From contig PSQN01000006.1 in the NCBI GenBank assembly GCA_002989075.1, positions 1,240,001 through 1,304,000 of the forward strand: 64,000 bases of DNA, read 5' to 3'. The DNA is from Arthonia radiata (Eukaryota > Ascomycota > Arthoniomycetes > Arthoniales > Arthoniaceae). Shown here piece after piece: positions 31,294 through 42,080 of this stretch (position 1 is its first letter; the number at the start of each line of letters is the position of its first letter). The notes beneath the pieces are model-generated. The model did not search any database. It was given only the letters and a program-made list of their open reading frames with translations, and had not been told where the DNA came from. Both the position numbers and the translations under genes were made by a program.

Positions 31294-32525
31294 TTACTCC
31301 AAAGGCTGCTCGAGCAAAGCCAGCACCATCTGATGATCCGGTTTCGGACTCGGAAACATGACAATGACGCGGCCAGCAACCGGCACAACGTCTAGCAGCG
31401 GCTGGATGACATTCTGCTCTATGATGATGCACGTCTCCCGAAGGCGCGGCAAGCACTCCACCTGGGACGGAGATGTCAGCACAGACCCTTCTGACATTCG
31501 CTCAGTTTTCAAACACAGTTTTGGGGCAGCACTAGCGCGATGGCTGCCTGACAAAAGATTTGATGCAACAGAAGGGGATATGTGGAGTCCCCAAGACTTA
31601 CTGGAGAAAACGCCACTTCTTCGAAGACATCAATATCTGATGCCGCAATCTTCTCGAGGTCGATCCTCTAAGCGAGCATGAAGATGCCATTCCCGAACGC
31701 CTGCGCAGCAATGTATGCTACTCTGCACTTCTTCACATCTTCTTCGATTTGAGCGCGCATGGCCTGCGCTGTGGCACTCGTGTCGTATGTGTTCGCATCG
31801 TGAACGACAACAAGTAGATACTCTACGATGCTAGTACTGAGACCGCGCTGTTGCGCGTTGATGCCGCGACCTAGGAGCTCAAGTTCGAACGGACTTCGCA
31901 ATCGGCGCAGAGCGCTCAGAGCCTCTAAGTAACTGGCATAGAACTCGGCTCGCTGGGCGAGGAGTTCAAGCTCACTGCCATTTTCTTGCATTGCTTGCAG
32001 GCGCTGTGCCTTCCAAGTCTCTGCCAAAAAGCGCGGTATACGAGGTAAGATTCGGTAAGAGACGTTCGCACGGTCAAAACGGTGAAAACCCGTCTCGTAT
32101 CGGGCTATAGCTCTGTCGAACATTTCGAAGCCACAATCCGTGAAGGCCTTCACCAAGAAAATGAGGATCTGGACTATGTGGCTTTGCTTGGACTGTGGTG
32201 TATTGTTGGCAAACATGTTGCTCACCACGAGCTCATGGGCTTCGTTTAGGAAGCGTTTGTGAAACGGAGTATCGAAGTCACTGCAAATATTCCGAATCGT
32301 CGAAAAGCTTGGGCTTGCCTGCTGCTCATTCGCATGATTGTCAATCGTGCTGTTTGACCGAGTTGAGGCATGAATAGTGGCGGGACCTGCAGGGTACGTT
32401 AGATCAATCCTAACTGACTGTGGAGTATCGCATATACCTGGTGATGATTGAACCAGTCCAAGCTGGGACATGGGCACTTCAATGTCCGGCCGAGAATTAT
32501 GAGAATCACTACGCTTTGGGGTCAT
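31294..32525 (-). pseudogene. Family P member 1 (unknown family flanking the repeat island), one in-frame stop
   Basis: Function unknown. Spliced model: 32438-32525, 31602-32386 and 31294-31461; introns are 51 bp (GTATAT...CTAAC...TGCAG) and 140 bp (GTAAGT...CCCAG). One TAG at 31668-31670 interrupts exon 2 after AFGNGIFMLA; the frame continues as RIDLEKIAASDIDVFEEV and then exon 3 VECLPRLRETCIIIE. CAG to TAG would be a typical RIP change. The protein is helical and soluble. It aligns with member 3 at 48107-50095 (TPFHKRFLNEAHEL with NPFHTHLYQAYLDV; RLRETCIIIEQNVI with RLARLCQLVDESVV), also past the stop, so the part after the stop was once translated. It lacks the N-terminal domain of members 2 and 3. 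It could instead be a functional shortened protein of about 268 residues. Confidence 0.55.
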
Positions 32526-33639
32526 GCTGGAAACGAAGTGTCAGCGCAGTTCCTTCTGAAGTTTGCTCCGGTTCCAGACAAAGCGTTTTGACACAACACC
32601 GGCGCGCTAGCTGCCGAACGGTGGCTTTTGAAGCATCGGAAAGAAATTTGTGGAGGCTCTAAGACTCACATGGTGGGTGTGGAACAGTGTAGCCGACTTG
32701 ACTAACACCCAGAATGAGCAGCTTGCTGAATAGGAGGTGTTCGGCTCTGTCGTTTTGAAAGTCCAGAGCCACCTCAATGACAAAAAGGATTGATATCTCC
32801 ACGCAGAGCAGTTGATTCGAACGAATAAACAAACTTCTTTTGGTTGTGTAGCTCGAGAGGACGAAGAGAGTGTGGTGCGCAAGATCCACACCCCCTCCTT
32901 TTTGTCGCCACGGATACCAGCCGTCGAATATGTACGCTAGTCTAGTCGAGGGCGCATGCCATCCCTGCATCAACAGAGTCACCGCCAATAGGAACGCACA
33001 GCGACAGTAACAGGCTTAAAAATGATCAATTAAGTGAACATGTTTCGACGTGCGTGAGGAGTGAGCCAGGTGCATCCACTGAGTCTGCATGTAGCATGTC
33101 ACAAGGTGGCTCTTTTATTCGATGCATGCTGGCAACTAGCACGTCAAATTGCAGGTGAAATGGAGCATCACTGGCTGAATGCCATACATGCATGCTTGGA
33201 CTATATTAACGGCAGAGTCAAGCTTTTGCAAGAGCATAATACCTCCTCAAAGTTGTGCATTGCCCTGGACAAATTGCGCTTGTTCAAGACCAGTCGTGAA
33301 CATCACAGCTTCGCACGACCCATAAGCACACTTGCAGAGCACTGCACAGAGCGACGTAATATGTGACTACTCTCCCCAGCACTGACACTGGCTCTTCACA
33401 GCTCCTGTGCTCGTCCAGTCAGAAACGTCGAAATAAGACACCGCCTCACGATCCATCGCCCGGACGTTGTGAAGATATTCCAGAGACCTCAGTCGCAACC
33501 CAGCTGGATCTTACCACTTGAGTCTCAGGCACGACTGAGCGAGTCTGCGAGCGCTGCGAATCGAGTACCGCAGTGCTACTTCCAGCTCCAGAGGCAAGCT
33601 CAGAGCTTTGTCGCGGGTTCTCCAAGGGAAAGTATAGTA
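32526..33639. other. Intergenic flank of the AT-rich island
   Basis: Ordinary base composition until about 33635, then an abrupt change. No gene is supported; the 80-110-codon frames here lack splice or domain support. Confidence 0.4.
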
Positions 33640-36600
33640 AGAATCTTACTAACTTTATCTCTATAAAAGATTATCTACTAGAAATCTTTATAAATAGGGT
33701 TCATAGACAGAAGAACGTTATAAAAATAGAAATTATAATAATTATAATTAATGTCTATAGAATTTATAAGAATTTTACTATCTATAACGTTTTTTATATC
33801 CTAGATATTCGATTTAATCTACTTTTTTGTAAATAATTAGCTCTCTATATAGTTTAGTTAGAATTTTATATATAGTACTATAAAATTTAATAAAAAAATA
33901 GCAACTAGATTGTTATCTATAGTACTAGTACTGGCGTTAATAATCTCTATAAGCTTACTAAATATATAAGCTCTACTTCTACTTTTACTATTTCTACTTC
34001 TATTATAGTAAAAGCTAGTATAATTAACTAGAACGTTAAATTAATAGAGCTTTAATACTAAAGACTCGGTTATCTAAATAAGCGTATACTTAAGTAATTA
34101 TTAAAGGTCGCTAATAAAATAACTCTTAGTTATAATACCCTTAATATTTATAAGTTTTATTGTATTATAAAGTAAAATCGATAGAATAAATCTATGTTTA
34201 TATAATACTACGCTATAAAACCGCTTAAAAGAATCTATATTAACTTTAGTAGCTCTTATTTATTATTATACTACAGAGATTAATGTTTTCTTAGTATTAT
34301 AAATAATTACTTCTAAATATACTTTATCTTCTTTTTAAAGTTAAAAGATAAAGCTTTCTAATAGATTTAGGTCTTTTAAAATTATAAAGAAAAGTAAATT
34401 AAGCAAATTTTTAAGATTATTTATAGCAATAATAGTAGTAAATTTATAAGCGGTCGGTTTTAGGCGTTTTTAAATAATAATAGTATTATTTAAGAATTAA
34501 CTATATTATATAATTCTAAGTAAAATAGTATAATAGAAAAAGATATATATATTCTCTAAAATAAAGCTAAAGTAATTTTATATAATATAGCTCTTAATAA
34601 AAGGCTATAGTTAGAACTAATACGCTCTAAAGTATATTTTTAAATATTAGCCTTATCTCTACTTTAAAAGGAGTTACGCTATACTAGAAATACTATAATA
34701 AGCAATTAAATATCTTTTATCTTTACATTCTTAAATATATTAGCTATAAGATAGTACTACGTAAAAAGCTATCTAAAATAAGTTTTGAAAATAATAAATA
34801 TATACTTTTAGGCTATAATAGAATAAATTCATAGTATATATTTAACCTTATATTTTACTATATAGAGACTATACGTTACGTCTAATTTAATAAACTTTAA
34901 GACTTCTATAGTAACGTTTAGCCGAATATTAACGTTAATACTAAAAAACTTCTCTCTAACTTATAGCTTATAGACAATAAAAATTCTATATAAACTATCT
35001 TGGAGAAACTTCTACTACGCCTATTAATATTGGTAGAGGTCTCTACTAAAAGATACCTTAGTATATATATTAAGCCTACTAAAAACTATTTAGATATCTC
35101 TACTAAAGAAACGCTTTAGTATCTATCTTAAGTTTACTAAGAACCGTCTAAGTATCTAAACTTAATTCTATAGCTTATCTAAAGGTCTCTCTATTAGTTA
35201 CTATACCGCTATATTTTAAGGTAGGTAATATCTATAGAATAGTATAAAGGTCTCTATAGCTAAAATTAAGGCTAAAATTAAGTATACTGTTAAGCAAGTT
35301 ATTAATAACTCTTCTTCTCTATACTATAACGAGACTTAAGCAGCTACTATTCTTTTAATTATTACTAAGGCCTATTAATAATATATAGAGTAAGTAGTTT
35401 TAGCCGATTCTAACAACTATCTATATAACAAATCTATAATATTTTAGTAAGTAATAGCTAAACTATAAGTATAGAAATAATTTAAAACAATAACAAAAAA
35501 AGTTAACTTAATTAATAATAACTAGATATAGAATATTATTAATAAATCTCTTTATTAAGCTACGTTCTATAAAAAATAGATCCTTTAAAGTAAAAAGAAA
35601 TAAAGACGGTCTTATATAGTAATATAAAGTCTAATAGATTATTTAAAGATTTAAATAAAAGTATAGTATTAACTTTAATAAGACCTTTATAGTAGTTATA
35701 AAGCCTATAACCTATAAATCTTTTGTTATAGTTATAAATCTATTTAACTAGAATATTAAATAAATAAATATAAAAATAGTATTTTTTTATATTAAACTTT
35801 CTAGTCTCTCTAGCTAAGCTAACCTCTTTAGTAAGGTTTATAAACTATAGAAGGCTCTTTATAGTCTTAAGTAAGTACTATACGTTTAAAACTAGACGCT
35901 TATAGACTTTCTTATATAATAAGGCTACTATCTACTTACTAACAATAAGAGTGTCTTTTAGAATAGCGTAAAGAATATATTTATTATAGTTTATATTAAT
36001 AATCTTTTGCTTACTAGAGTAGATAAAGAAGAAATTTTTTAGCTTAAAACTACTTTTAAATTTTAAGTTTAAAATATTTAATCTTAGCTTAGTCTCCTAC
36101 TATTTAGATATTAAAGTTTTTTATATTAGGTTAATTTATAAACTTTAACTTAGTTAGAAGATATATATATAGAAGATTATTATAGACTTTAGCTTTAATA
36201 GTCTTAAAACTTAAAAAACGCTAATAAATTCTAATAAGAAACTTAAATCTCTCTCTTTTAAATATAAAGCTCTAAATAATCTAAAAATAAAGTACTAGTC
36301 TGCCGTTAGCTTTCTTATATATCTTATGTTTAGAATATATCTTAATATTATCTACGCTGTCTTATAAGTCTCTTAGTTTAGTATTAATTCTATAGATTAT
36401 TACTAGATAGCCATTTAGTATATCTTTTACTATATTAAAGATACGGCCGGCTATAGACTTATTTATTAGAAAGAAGGGTTTAAGACCTATACTAACGCTA
36501 ACTAGGCAATAGAAACCGACCGTAAATCTACTAAAGAGTATATCTTTTAGCTAGAAGGGGCTACTATTTCTTAGTACTTAAAGTACTAGTAAACAGTTAT

Positions 36601-36990
36601 GCTCTTTAGTACCGAGTTAGAGTATATAGTCTATATAGAAGTAGAAAAAGAGGCTAATTAGCTTTAGCGACTACTTAAGAGTATAGAATACCTAGTTAAT
36701 TACGTTAACTTATAGTATAATAACTAGAGCGCTATTAATATTTTCTATAATCTATAGTATTATACTTGTATAAAGTATATTAATCTATAATAGTACTAGA
36801 TACAGAATAAGATTAACGCTAGTAATATTAAGATTATATATCTATCTATTAATTATTAAGTTACTAATAGCCTTATAAAGTCCCTTAATATTAGTAAGTA
36901 ATAGACCTTTATTAAAGACCTTAGCCTTTAGTAGGTTTAACTATCTAATTTAAAAGTTACTTATACTATTTTAGAGAGGACTGTAAATAT
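33640..36990 (+). mobile_element. Ty1/copia LTR retrotransposon, heavily decayed fossil
   Basis: Family Ty1/copia on the plus strand. Traces of the reverse transcriptase active-site region are recognisable at about 35950-36020, followed by the copia-type RNase H region at about 36390-36740; reverse transcriptase directly followed by RNase H at the 3' end is the copia order. The element is broken many times over by RIP-type change and cannot be active. The outer limits are approximate: the left one is set by the composition border, the right one by the end of the RNase H trace. No terminal repeats could be paired with confidence. Confidence 0.7.
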
Positions 36991-38112
36991 ATATAAGCGT
37001 ATATATATATAGAGAGGCTCTCTATAATCGCTTATATCTCTGTTTATTAGTTACTTTACGCTAACTAGAGTTTTTAGAGTATATATACTTACTACTATGC
37101 CCTCTTATAGTTAATTAACGCTAACTTTATTTAAATCCTTCTACTGCTAAGATTTTCTAAAATAGAACCTTATATAGTTAACTTTAGCTTCCTCTCTTTA
37201 AGTGTCCTTCTTAGATTTACTAATAAAGACAATTATAATAGTAATAACTCTTTACTACGTAATGAATAGTAACTGTAGCTAAATCTAGTAGCGTTTTGTT
37301 TTAACTACGTAAATACCTTACTATCGCTAGTATTAATACTTCTCTTAAGAGAGCTTTTTATTAGAAACTCTCTAGATTACTTAAATCTATTAGAATCGAA
37401 CTAATCTTAATTATAATATATTTATAAACTCTAAAACTAGGTAGCTATATACTAGTATTCGTAATTTAAATACCTCTAGTTACTACTAATAGATATTATA
37501 GCTCTTCTATACCCTACTAGTTCTTTCTCTCTTAATAGCAATTAGATTACGTGTCTTTACGCTCTATAAGCTAGTTTAGACTCTTATATTTACCCTTAGA
37601 TTATTATTTAACCTAGTACTACAAGTAAGACTAAATAGAAGTCTCTAACTTAATTCTATAACTATAATATATAGAAGTAATTTCTTAAAGCTAATAAGCT
37701 CTTAGATATTTATACTTAATATACTATTATATTATAAATATTTAAATATAAAACTTAGCTATAATAAACTATAAAATTTAATACTACTCTAACTAGTATT
37801 AATAGGCGGTTATAATTATATATACTAGTACTACTATATAGAGTATTTATCTTATTATCTTTAATATTAATTTATACGCTCTACTTGCTAAGAATAGGTA
37901 TATAAGAATTACTACTATTTAAACTTAAAATTTTATAGATTTTATTTGTAGAAAGTCTATAAAGATATAGTACTAAAACGTTATAGAGATTTAGCTTTAT
38001 AGCTTCTTTCTTAGCATAGATAGCTATCTTTTAAGTACTAACCTTTAGCTTTATAATATAGTTACGTAGCGTATTAATAAATTCTTTAATAGTAAAGGTC
38101 TTAAAGAATATC

Positions 38113-38587
38113 TTTATTACGGACATTAGCCTTAGACGGCCTAGCGCACGCTTAAGTATTAAATATTACTAGTTATCTTAGTTTTACTAGTATTATTTCT
38201 AACTAAACCTATAAACCTACTATAGATATTATCGAACAAAATAGCTAAGAGGGCCTATATTCTTTATAAACCCGCTATAAGTATTATTAAAATTAATAGA
38301 TATAAAGAAACTCTCTTATATATCTTAAACTATATAGCTAAATTAATAATTAACCTTAAAATAAACTTTAGTTTATTAATTTAATATTTAAATATAAGTT
38401 TTTTAACTATATTTCAGTAACGTACTTTATTTTCTGTTTACTTTAAGTTAAGCTTCTCTTATCTTTTATAATCTGTTTCGCCTCTCCTACCTTTTAGTCT
38501 CTAGTATATAAGATACTTACTACTAAGGTCGATAAGTATATAAGGTAAGTAAGCCTTAGTTCGATTCTTCTAGCGATCGGCGTTACA
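38113..38587. mobile_element. LTR-like arm, left copy (475 bp), RIP-mutated fossil
   Basis: A 475-bp sequence that is the reverse complement of the right arm at 38791-39778 once the nested element there is removed; both arms are then the same length. The ends correspond to TG...CA in the better preserved arm. This copy is the more mutated one. The two copies are separated by 203 bp. Confidence 0.75.
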
Positions 38588-38790
38588 ATCTTAATATAAA
38601 CTACTAGCGTTAGCTTTTCTAAGCCTAATAGTTTAAGTTATATAGCGTTTTAATATAGCTATATAAACTTTAATCTCTCTCTAGCGTTTTTTTAATTAAT
38701 TAGCTACTATTATAGAGGAGTTTATAGTATAGCTATATATATAAATACTTAAAGGCTACTTTCTTTTATCTTAAATATCTATTAACAACT

Positions 38791-39778
38791 TGTAACGCCG
38801 GTCGCTAGGAGAACTAAACTAAGGCTTACTTATCTTATATACTTATCGACCTTAGTAGTAAGTATTTTGTATGCTAGAGACTAAAAGGTAGGAGAGGCGA
38901 GACAGATTATAGAAGGTAAGAGGAGCTTAACTTAAAGTAGATAGAAGGTAAAGTACGTTACTTTGTTAAAAAGGGTGCAGGGAAGAAGAAGGATACTACT
39001 ACAAAGAGTAGGAAGACGAGACTAGCTTGGGACTAGTGCAATACTTAGGCTTGTTACAGGTACAATACTCAGTAACAAAGAGAAGCTGTTGTTGTATTGC
39101 CTGTCTTGTTAGCTAGAATCCTCTAGAGAGATTCTAGCTTATATATCTAAGTCTAGCGGCCCGTACAGGACTAAATAGATATCTGTTCTTTTGATAGGGG
39201 CCAGATAACCCGTAACTTACCGTACAAGACAGTAATTCCGTCTATCTAAAACTGTTAGTCTCTAAATCTATTCCGTGTTGTCTTAGACTACGGGCCAGCT
39301 GTCTAGGACGGGTCGTACAATGCTCCTTTTTGACCTAGGCCCGGGCTACTAGGCCCGACCCTTTAGGTAAAAGGCTTGTTCTATTCTAGGCCGAGACAGC
39401 TGGTAGGACCTGTCCGATACTCCGGGCCCCTGGGGGTTCCGGCTAACCAGCTAGTTGGTTAATTTCCAACATACTTAAATATAGTTAAAAAACTTATATT
39501 TAAATATTAAATTAACAGACTAAAGTCTATTCTAAGGTCAGCTATTAGTTTAGCTATATAGTTTAAGATACATAGGAGAGTTTCTCTGTATCTGTTAATT
39601 TTAATAATACCTATAGTAGGTTTATAAGGAACGTAGGCCTTCTTAGCCGTCTTGTCCGATAATATCTATAGCGAGTTTATAGGTTTAGTCGGGAATAATG
39701 CTGGTAGGGCTGAGATAACTAGTGGTGGTTGATGCTTAGACGTGCGCTAGGCCGTCTAAGGCTGGTGTCCGTAATACA
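38791..39778. mobile_element. LTR-like arm, right copy, with nested solo LTR
   Basis: Begins TGTAACGCCG and ends CCGTAATACA, so it has TG...CA termini. It is 988 bp long including the nested 508-bp element and its 5-bp target duplication, leaving 475 bp, the length of the left arm. It is less mutated than the left arm. No target-site duplication was found around this arm. It is best read as an LTR of an old retrotransposon, inverted relative to its partner. Confidence 0.75.
38964..39471. mobile_element. Solo LTR (508 bp) with 5-bp target duplication TACTT
   Basis: The element starts TGTTAAAAAGG and ends TTTCCAACA and is flanked on both sides by TACTT, a 5-bp duplication. The empty site is visible in the partner arm (reverse complement of about 38410-38430), where the sequence runs through without this element. 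Base composition is much less AT-rich than the surroundings, so it arrived after most of the mutation had happened, or escaped it. No internal coding region is present. It looks whole as an LTR. Confidence 0.8.
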
Positions 39779-40520
39779 ACTACTATCTTTACTATAGTAG
39801 TATTATTATTACTAGTTCTTTAGTAGTAAGAAACCTTATTTACTTTCTTTTCTTACTTATTGAATAACTAGCGCTTAACTTTTAGTTTTAATTTTCTATT
39901 TATACCTATAAAGAAGATATAACTACTATTCTTACTAATTTTTTTAAGACTTTTAACTATTTTAAAATTTATAGCTATAATATTAATACTTTAAATCTTT
40001 GTACTCTAACCTAGTAGATTACTAGCAACTATACCTTTAGGTACTATAATAACTATCTTCTTTAATATCTACTACTCTTTCTTATTTTTATTTTGATTAA
40101 GACGTAGCGGTTAGACTTTTTTATTTATCCACTACTAAGGTTTTTTATTTATAAACGCTCTTTTTATAAATTAAGAGAGTTATAGTTTAAAAAAAGAAAG
40201 AAAACAATTAGAAACTAGAGTATCTTTTATATTATTAGTAGTAATAACGCTATTAGTAATAATAATAGCTTATCTCCTTTAAGATAATTCTTAGAGTAAG
40301 AAATTACTTTAAGTTATTTAATAAAGAACGTATACTCTATCCCTTTAATAGAGATAGTAAGCCCTTATTAAAAGAGATATTATAATAAAAAGGGTATATA
40401 CCCTTATTAAAGGGGGTATCAAAATATTTTTGGTGTAACCTTATATTGCTACCTTGCTACCTAGCATCTATTATATATATAGAGGGCTCTATCCCTCCTC
40501 TAGTACTATACTGAATTTAA

Positions 40521-42080
40521 TTATGGATTACTCCACGTTAGGCGCCTCTCGACCCAGCAAGCTGCAGATGCGTTTGAAGATTTCGACGCCAGCTGAGGAG
40601 TTTGCGCGAGGCCGATTTGGGCTCTGGGTTTGAGGACCAGGAAAATGCCGCTTGTGAAAGTTATGCGCATCATTTCTACTGCCTTGGCCTCATTCAGTAC
40701 GGCCGTGAATTGTAATCGACTTTTTTTGATCTCTGCAGGGCCCCCAGCCAGATCGATGCCTTCAGCCACCCAGAGATAGTAGTACTTCACGACAACCTCA
40801 AGGCCACGTCCCTGTCCGGTTTTGAGGTATGCAGGGTATGTGACTGCTGCCTCAGCGATGTCTTGAGACAGACTGCTGTCTTCATTTTCGGCCTCTTCGA
40901 CGAGTTGTGAGAATTTTGTGTGGAGACGGACAAGACATTTGTACTGAATGAAGTCCGCAAGCTCTTTCTCAAAGCGGCTAGACGTGACCTGGTGGTAGGC
41001 TGAATGTACTTCTCGGATATAAAGGTCTGTAGCCCTTGTGGTTGGACTCGTCACGCTTGGCAGGCTTCTGTTCTGTGACACGTATTGATCCATGACCTTG
41101 AGACCGTGATTTAGACCTGTGTCGATGAACGCGTGAAAAAGGTATTTCAAGTTTTGGTGGATGAGCAAAAGAATGTTGTTCTTCTCCTTCATGTTCGCTG
41201 ACGCAGGGATGGCTTCATCGGTCACAATCTTGAACACTTTCGCAAACTCGCCTGGGAGATACCGATGCAAACTTGTCGAAATACTGTCGCATTCTCTGCG
41301 AGCTTGTTGGAGATGTGGCCACTCCGAATCCGACGTGTGCACCGCTTGTTCAGACCCAGTACGGTGGCGTTGGGACGTGGACGCAGAGACAGAAGCATCA
41401 AGGAGCGTACGTCGTCGCTTGCGACGGATAGTGCTCTGCGTTCTGCTCACGGAGCTCCGATTCGAGGCTTGCGGGGTGGACTCGCTGCTTTCTCGAGTTG
41501 TAGGTGCTCGACTTCGTCTGTCTTGTTCTTCGGCTTCTGTCGATGGAGCTGCGCCTTGACTTTCGTTAGCCAAAACGCCGTGCAAGGTTGTAAACGAATG
41601 CTTACTCGAAATGTTGAGCACGTCGTCCAATGCCGTTGCCACATCAAGGTGTCGCTCAGCTGACCAAGTTGATGAGATGCGACGAGCAAACTTGCTGAAG
41701 CATGGGAGAATGTCTTCGTGGATTCCAAAGGGGCCACTAAGTAGTTCCATCAGTGTGGTGACTGTAAGAAGTTCTTCGTCGTCCAAGTTGGGGAGCGCAC
41801 AGAGGACTTTCAGACTCTGCACGATAGTTGCGATCTTGTTCGACATTGTGTCTTCATTGTAGCCCTCCTTTTTCCACCTCTCTGAAACGTCCGCCATGAC
41901 TTTACCAAGGTATGATCTGGTTCTGGCAGGCCGATCAGAGGAGCTGTCGCTACGGTGTGGACTGAGTTCGGACCAAGCTTTGTAGCTGGCGTGCTGCACT
42001 TGTATTCGATCCATCACTTCACGCGCTCTCTGTTCCTGATCTAAAGGCATGCCCCACTCGTCGCGCTCAATTGCACACAA
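40521..42080 (-). CDS. Family P member 2 (519 aa), 3' end at the repeat-island border
   Basis: Function unknown; single frame from MCAIERDEWGMPLDQ to a stop at 40521-40523, which lies exactly at the island border. N-terminal helical domain (about 65-150) with the block KIATIVQSLKVLCALPNLDD, which aligns with member 3 (KSIHVIQNLICHMKGLIDDM); a basic, Ser-rich, disordered middle (about 180-250, with RRKRRR, a possible nuclear signal); and a helical C-terminal domain (about 270-480) with HQNLKYLFHAFIDTGLNHGL and FTSGIFLVL, shared with members 1 and 3. The region that members 1 and 3 have after this point is missing, so the gene was probably cut short by insertion of the island, and the last residues come from the junction. 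No signal peptide or membrane helix is seen. Confidence 0.7.
   Translation of the reverse strand: MCAIERDEWGMPLDQEQRAREVMDRIQVQHASYKAWSELSPHRSDSSSDRPARTRSYLGKVMADVSERWKKEGYNEDTMSNKIATIVQSLKVLCALPNLDDEELLTVTTLMELLSGPFGIHEDILPCFSKFARRISSTWSAERHLDVATALDDVLNISSKHSFTTLHGVLANESQGAAPSTEAEEQDRRSRAPTTRESSESTPQASNRSSVSRTQSTIRRKRRRTLLDASVSASTSQRHRTGSEQAVHTSDSEWPHLQQARRECDSISTSLHRYLPGEFAKVFKIVTDEAIPASANMKEKNNILLLIHQNLKYLFHAFIDTGLNHGLKVMDQYVSQNRSLPSVTSPTTRATDLYIREVHSAYHQVTSSRFEKELADFIQYKCLVRLHTKFSQLVEEAENEDSSLSQDIAEAAVTYPAYLKTGQGRGLEVVVKYYYLWVAEGIDLAGGPAEIKKSRLQFTAVLNEAKAVEMMRITFTSGIFLVLKPRAQIGLAQTPQLASKSSNASAACWVERRLTWSNP

Larger units (their letters stand above)
33640..40520. repeat. AT-rich, RIP-type repeat island (6.9 kb)
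   Basis: Composition changes sharply at about 33640 and back at 40520. Inside, TpA is everywhere and CpA/TpG are rare, and no open frame of 60 codons exists on either strand from about 33840 to 40520 except across the borders. This is the pattern left by RIP on repeated DNA. Recognisable contents are a Ty1/copia retrotransposon remnant on the plus strand, two LTR-like arms in opposite orientation, and a nested, much less mutated solo LTR (38964-39471). The sequence from 39780 to 40520 and around 37000-38100 is also mutated repeat DNA that I could not classify. Confidence 0.88.

Noticed and set aside
36975-38100. Possible second retrotransposon inside the island
   Set aside because: The segment is mutated repeat DNA, but no domain or paired terminal repeat could be recognised, so no family is named.
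38540-38590. TTCGATTC-type box B as a possible tRNA gene
   Set aside because: No matching box A or cloverleaf nearby, and the sequence is part of the LTR-like arm. No tRNA or rRNA gene was found by eye elsewhere in the window.
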